Source: Chloroflexota bacterium
GTDB lineage: Bacteria; Chloroflexota; Limnocylindria; Limnocylindrales; CSP1-4
Assembly: GCA_005880805.1 (NCBI GenBank)
Contig: VBFZ01000101.1
Coordinates: 1 to 8,748 of the forward strand
Direction: 5' to 3'
DNA: 8,748 nt
Notes under the pieces: model-generated
What the model was told of the DNA's origin: nothing
Database searches by the model: none
What the model saw: the letters and a program-made list of their open reading frames with translations, nothing else
Shown: one piece after another, positions 5,496-8,748 of the stretch
How the letters are laid out: every line of letters begins with the position of its first letter
How positions within the stretch are numbered: the first letter of the stretch is position 1
Program-made: the position numbers and the translations under genes

Positions 5496-6779
5496 CTAAC
5501 GGGCGGCGGCCGCGATCGCGACCTCGGCGTAGACCCTGCGCGTCTCCGCTGCGACATCGGCCCACGTGCGAGGATGCCGCGCGCGTCCCTGGGCGAGCGT
5601 GACGAGCCGGGCGTGGAGTGCGTCATCGGTCCACAGCGTCCCGAGGGCGGAGGCGAGCCGATCCGGGTCGTGCGGCTCGACGAGGATCCCCGCGGCACCA
5701 ACCGCATCGGGCAAGGCCCCGACGGCGCTCGCGATCACCGGGGTTCCAGCCCCGACCGCCTCGATCGCCGGGAGCGCGGAGGCATCCGACACGACCGGCA
5801 GCACCGCGGCCCGGGCGCCGGCCACGACCCCCGCAAGGCGACGCGGTTCGAGGGATGGCGCATAGAGCAGCAGCTCCCCGACGCCCTGCCGGGCGGCGGC
5901 GCGTGCGAGGGCGGCTCGATCGGCGGGCGAGGCGCCCACCAGCAGCACGCGTGGCGGCCATGGCAGGTCTGTGGCGAGGTTGGATGGGCGTCCGGCCGCG
6001 TCGAGCTGCCGTAGCGCCGTGAACAGCGTGACGAGGTCCTGGCGCGCGTCGAACCGGCCGGGGTAGACGACATAGCGTTCGGGCAGCCCGAGCTTGCGGG
6101 TCTCGGCGCCGGCGAGCTCACGAGCGGCAGGCGTGAAGGACGAGCGCGCAGCGAGCGGTACGACCCGGAGCCTGCCGCGACGCAGCCGCAGCAGGACGCG
6201 GGCCGTGCGCGCCACCGCCTCGCTCGTCACGATGACAGCGGCTGCATCCCGGACGATCCGCGTGCGCAGACGATGGCCGAACCGCGCGGCGGGACTGCGC
6301 AGGTACAGCCCAGGCCGTTCCCACGGCGCCAGGTCGAGCAGCGTCACGACAACCGGCAGGCCAGAGGCGAGGGGCGCCACGCCTCCGACCGCGTGGTACA
6401 CGGCGCCCGCGGCGCCATCGCGCTCGGCTCGCCACCCGGCACCCAGCGAGGCACCGCGGAGCAGGAAGGGGTCCACGGTCATGGATGCCGAACGCAGGAG
6501 TCGGGTTGGCGGCAGCAGGCGCCTGCCGACGACGTGGAGGCCGGTCAGCGACTCGGTCGGGTCGTCCAGTCCTGCCTGGAGCATGAGCGCGAACGATTCG
6601 CTCGGAAGAGGTTCGTGCGAGAACGCGGCGAGCAACTCCGAGAGGTAGATGGCGGTCGTGGGTGCGCGTTCCGCCTCCTGCAGTGGACGGACGTCCAGCA
6701 CCACGCGCACTCCGGGCGATGGGCGGCCATCGGTGGCCGCGGGCAGGTCTCCCTCGGGCGTCCCGGGTCGCCCGGTCAC
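5496..6779 (-). CDS. Glycosyltransferase, GT-B fold, GT4-like
   Basis: 427 residues from GTG 6779. The N-terminal half (about 24-190) is a divergent GT-B acceptor domain, including LLDLAPWERPGLY at 147-159 and AAVIVTSEAVAR at 180-191. The C-terminal half has RYVVYPGRFDARQDLVTLFTAL at 235-256, corresponding to the VGxxxxRKNL region of GT4 enzymes, and SDASALPAIEAVGAGTPVIA at 331-350, the E-x7-E nucleotide-sugar phosphate site with the first Glu replaced by Asp332 and the second kept as E340. It should be a cytoplasmic or membrane-peripheral retaining glycosyltransferase adding a sugar to a glycan or lipid-linked acceptor; donor and acceptor are unknown. The frame remains open upstream to 7304, but that lies in the GT2 gene. 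GTG 6779 overlaps the GT2 stop as GTGA, so it is taken as the start. It converges on the DUF3048 gene with a 23-base gap. Confidence 0.87.
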   Translation of the reverse strand: MTGRPGTPEGDLPAATDGRPSPGVRVVLDVRPLQEAERAPTTAIYLSELLAAFSHEPLPSESFALMLQAGLDDPTESLTGLHVVGRRLLPPTRLLRSASMTVDPFLLRGASLGAGWRAERDGAAGAVYHAVGGVAPLASGLPVVVTLLDLAPWERPGLYLRSPAARFGHRLRTRIVRDAAAVIVTSEAVARTARVLLRLRRGRLRVVPLAARSSFTPAARELAGAETRKLGLPERYVVYPGRFDARQDLVTLFTALRQLDAAGRPSNLATDLPWPPRVLLVGASPADRAALARAAARQGVGELLLYAPSLEPRRLAGVVAGARAAVLPVVSDASALPAIEAVGAGTPVIASAVGALPDAVGAAGILVEPHDPDRLASALGTLWTDDALHARLVTLAQGRARHPRTWADVAAETRRVYAEVAIAAAAR

Positions 6780-7651
6780 GCCTCCCCTGAAGAGTCCTGG
6801 GAGGGAGTCGCGCCCGCGGCGGACTCCCCGTCGGGCGCCGCGGCCCTCTTCTCGCGGCGGCTCCGAACGCCTGCCGCCACCTCCTCCGAGCGGAGGCGCA
6901 TCACAACGAACAGGGCCTCGACCACGATCCGGCGCGACATCTTCGACGTGCCGACGCGGCGATCCCGAAAGACGATCGGAACTTCGGTCACTCGGGCGCC
7001 GGCGCGGCTCGCGCGGTATGTCATCTCGATCTGGAACACGTAGCCGCCGGCGTGGATGCCCTCGAATGGGACGGCAGACAGCGTCGAGCCGCGCCAGGCC
7101 TTGAAGCCCCCCGTCAGGTCGTGGGATGAGAGATTGAGCATTGTGCGCGCGAAAAGGCTGCCGCCCCGAGAAATCAGCCGGCGGCCGATCCCCCAATCCT
7201 CGACGCCGCCGCCCGGGACGTAGCGGGACCCGATCACCAGGTCCGCCTCGTCGGCCGAGATCGGGGCGATGAGCGCCGGCAGGACGGCGGGATCGTGCGA
7301 CCAATCGGCGTCCATCTGCACGACGGTCGAGGCTCCGGCGTGGAGGACGTAGGCGAAACCCTCCAGGTATGCGCGGCCCAGGCCCTGCTTTGCCGGCCGG
7401 TGGCGGACGCGGACGCGGCTGTCGCGCGCCGCCACCTCATCGGCGAGCTTGCCCGTTCCATCGGGAGAGCCATCGTCCACGACGAGGAGGTTCGCGCCCG
7501 GCAGGGCGCCCAGGATCGCCTCGGAGATCGGGCCGATGCTGGCGGCCTCGTTGTAGGTCGGCAGGACGACCCAGACACCCTGACCCGGCGGGGCTGCCTC
7601 GCGCGCCTTGTCCGCTGCCTCCGCGCGTGGCGCGGCCTTCTTCCTGGGCAT
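6776..7651 (-). CDS. GT2 glycosyltransferase, polyprenol-phosphate mannose synthase (Dpm1/Ppm1) type
   Basis: 291 residues. GT-A fold: VVLPTYNEAASI at 28-39, VVDDGSPDGT at 57-66, the metal-binding DxD as MDADWSHDP at 113-121, DLVIGSRYVPGG at 137-148, and the highly characteristic DLTGGFKAWR at 178-187, followed by GGYVFQIEMTYRA and VPIVFRDRRVGTSKMS. These match polyprenol-monophosphomannose synthases, which move mannose from GDP-mannose to a polyprenyl phosphate at the inner face of the membrane. No GtrA-like or acyltransferase transmembrane domain is attached. A charged N-terminal extension of about 24 residues and an Ala/Glu/Arg-rich tail from about 255 are extra. The ATG has no Shine-Dalgarno but follows a TAGACT box by 7 bases, so the mRNA may be leaderless. 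The stop overlaps the GT4 start. Transfer of glucose or another sugar instead of mannose cannot be excluded. Confidence 0.93.
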   Translation of the reverse strand: MPRKKAAPRAEAADKAREAAPPGQGVWVVLPTYNEAASIGPISEAILGALPGANLLVVDDGSPDGTGKLADEVAARDSRVRVRHRPAKQGLGRAYLEGFAYVLHAGASTVVQMDADWSHDPAVLPALIAPISADEADLVIGSRYVPGGGVEDWGIGRRLISRGGSLFARTMLNLSSHDLTGGFKAWRGSTLSAVPFEGIHAGGYVFQIEMTYRASRAGARVTEVPIVFRDRRVGTSKMSRRIVVEALFVVMRLRSEEVAAGVRSRREKRAAAPDGESAAGATPSQDSSGEA

Positions 7652-7658
7652 CGTCGGA

Positions 7659-7664
7659 AGTCTA
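7659..7664 (-). promoter_or_regulatory. Candidate -10 box (TAGACT) for a leaderless GT2 transcript
   Basis: TAGACT on the minus strand ends 7 bases before ATG 7651, which would put transcription start at or next to the A of the start codon. No Shine-Dalgarno is present between them and no clear -35 is seen. Confidence 0.35.
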
Positions 7665-7683
7665 CGGGAGGGGTGGACGCGCC

Positions 7684-7703
7684 GAGCGGTGACCGGGCCG
7701 CTC
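7684..7703 (-). terminator. Weak stem-loop at the end of the FlgD-Ig gene
   Basis: GAGCGG and CCGCTC form a perfect 6-bp stem with an 8-base loop, starting within the TGA stop codon. There is no T-run after it, so it is at best a weak or factor-assisted terminator. It fits with a separate promoter for the downstream GT2 gene. Confidence 0.25.
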
Positions 7704-8748
7704 AGCTGACCGACACGGTCATCGAGCCGCGGTTCGTGTGACCGAGCGAATCTTTCGCGCTGATCGCGATCGTCGCCGGTCCCGTCCCGCCCGATGCGAC
7801 CACGAAGCTGACCCGGTAGCTCCCGTTCGACAGGAGGCTGGCCGTCTTCGTCACCCCCGCCTTGCCGGACTGGGTGAAGGTCACGGTCGGGCGTGTCGAC
7901 AGGCGCTCGACGGACCGGAAGGTGAGCGTCAGAGTCTGGCCGGCATGCAGCGCGGAGGACGACGCGCTCATCGTGAATCCGGTGGCGTAGATTGCCCGGC
8001 GCAGGACTGTGGTTCCCAGCGACGTCGTGGCGCGCAGCTCAGCGACGTACCGTCCGGCCGGTACGTATGCGCCCGCTCCGTTCTTCCCGTTCCAGCTCCA
8101 GTTGTACGCGCCGGCTGACTTCGAGGCGTTGTTCCAGACCGTGCGGACAACGGCTCCGTTTCCGTCCAGGATGCTGAGGCTAGGCGTCGCGCCGCGGGTC
8201 AGTCGGAAGGTGAGGGCGGAGCTCGGCAGGAGCGAGTCGCCATCCTGCGGGTAGAACGGGGTGGGCGACCAGCTCAGGAAGCCGATCGTCCGATCCACAG
8301 TGACGAAGGCGCTGACCGTCGTCCGGTTGCCGAACGCGTCCGTCCCCGTCGTCGTGAAGCTGTAGCGTCCGTCGGCGACCATTCGGCCGGACGCATCCCG
8401 GCCGTCCCACGTGATGCCCTGGCTCGTCCGGCTGGTGAACGTCCAGCTCCGGACGAGCGTGGTGCCATGGGCGACCTTGGCGGCACCGACGACCGCGATG
8501 TCAGACGACCAGCGGAGTGCCACGCGGTCGTACGCTCCGTCGCCGTTGGGCGAGAACGACAGCGGCGCGACAGACTCGGTGATGGCCGGATTGCGCGATC
8601 GGACCGTGACGTTCCAGCTGCGTGCCGCGATATTGCCAGCGGGGTCCGAGACACCAAGCCTGACGAGGTAGACACCGTCAGGAACCGGGGTGCCCGCGTC
8701 GTTGCGGCCGTTCCAGGCAACGCTCGCGCTTGCACCTGCCCCGGTGAT
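7702..8748 (-). CDS. Secreted/surface protein with FlgD-like Ig repeats, C-terminal part
   Basis: The frame is open from the right edge of the window to TGA 7702-7704, giving 348 C-terminal residues; the start lies outside. A GTG at 8523 is internal, because coherent repeat sequence continues upstream of it. Three FlgD_ig/CHU_C-like modules are visible. Their W-[ND]-G-[RK]-[ND] strands are at residues 12-16, 114-118 and 219-223, each followed by a G-x-Y/G-R-Y strand (DGVYLVRL, DGRYSFTTTG, AGRYVAEL). LSFSPNGDGAYD at 63-74 is the FSPNGDG motif typical of these modules. A different Ig-like domain closes the protein (about 267-348) and ends in TVSVS, with no sorting signal, LPXTG or transmembrane tail. 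Such modules occur in extracellular adhesin-like or hydrolase-associated proteins; any catalytic part would lie in the missing N-terminal region. It precedes the GT2 gene by 50 bases on the same strand. Confidence 0.85.
   Translation of the reverse strand: MTGAGASASVAWNGRNDAGTPVPDGVYLVRLGVSDPAGNIAARSWNVTVRSRNPAITESVAPLSFSPNGDGAYDRVALRWSSDIAVVGAAKVAHGTTLVRSWTFTSRTSQGITWDGRDASGRMVADGRYSFTTTGTDAFGNRTTVSAFVTVDRTIGFLSWSPTPFYPQDGDSLLPSSALTFRLTRGATPSLSILDGNGAVVRTVWNNASKSAGAYNWSWNGKNGAGAYVPAGRYVAELRATTSLGTTVLRRAIYATGFTMSASSSALHAGQTLTLTFRSVERLSTRPTVTFTQSGKAGVTKTASLLSNGSYRVSFVVASGGTGPATIAISAKDSLGHTNRGSMTVSVS

Noticed and set aside
6780..7304. N-terminal extension of the GT4 gene to give about 600 residues
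   Set aside because: The extra part is the shadow of the GT2 gene; GTG 6779 with a GTGA overlap is the better start.
8274..8735. A separate minus-strand open frame near the right edge
   Set aside because: It overlaps the FlgD-Ig gene in another frame and is Arg/Ser/Pro-rich without motifs, while the FlgD-Ig frame is coherent to the window edge.

Overview
The window is uniformly GC-rich and almost fully coding, with short intergenic gaps, GTG/TTG starts and 4-base stop/start overlaps. It has no rRNA, tRNA, CRISPR array or mobile element that I can see. A Pro/Ser-linker DUF3048 protein, FlgD-type Ig repeats and a diacetamido-sugar operon together suggest a high-GC environmental bacterium. Chloroflexota (Limnocylindria-like) or an actinobacterial relative fits best. 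That placement rests on protein style and is not proven.

Region 1 (1-3182, minus strand) is a tightly coupled nucleotide-sugar operon. In transcription order it encodes a left-handed beta-helix N-acyltransferase with a C-terminal Cys4 motif, a DegT/DnrJ/EryC1 PLP aminotransferase, a Gfo/Idh/MocA NAD-dependent dehydrogenase, and the N-terminus of a nucleotide-sugar 6-dehydrogenase that runs off the left edge. All three internal junctions are ATGA overlaps. The four activities match those needed to make UDP-2,3-diacetamido-2,3-dideoxy-glucuronic acid (the WbpA/B/E/D or Wlb pathway), an envelope polysaccharide precursor.

Region 2 (3265-4062, minus strand) encodes an unrecognised protein. It has an Ala/Thr/Pro-rich low-complexity N-terminal half, then eight units of exactly 15 residues built around a QGG turn, and a short hydrophobic C-terminal segment ending in RRRR. 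It is the least explained element of the window.

Region 3 (about 4063-5472, plus strand) is a divergent intergenic region followed by a DUF3048 (YerB-type) membrane-anchored protein. Its signal anchor and Pro/Ser linker are in a different frame from the intact DUF3048 part, so the gene carries a frameshift in the linker (about 4540-4560), or the assembly has an indel there.

Region 4 (5496-8748, minus strand) holds, in transcription order, a secreted or surface protein with about three FlgD-like Ig modules (N-terminus beyond the right edge), a polyprenol-phosphate-mannose-synthase-like GT2, and a GT4-type glycosyltransferase overlapping it by GTGA. Overall the window serves cell-envelope glycan synthesis and surface proteins.
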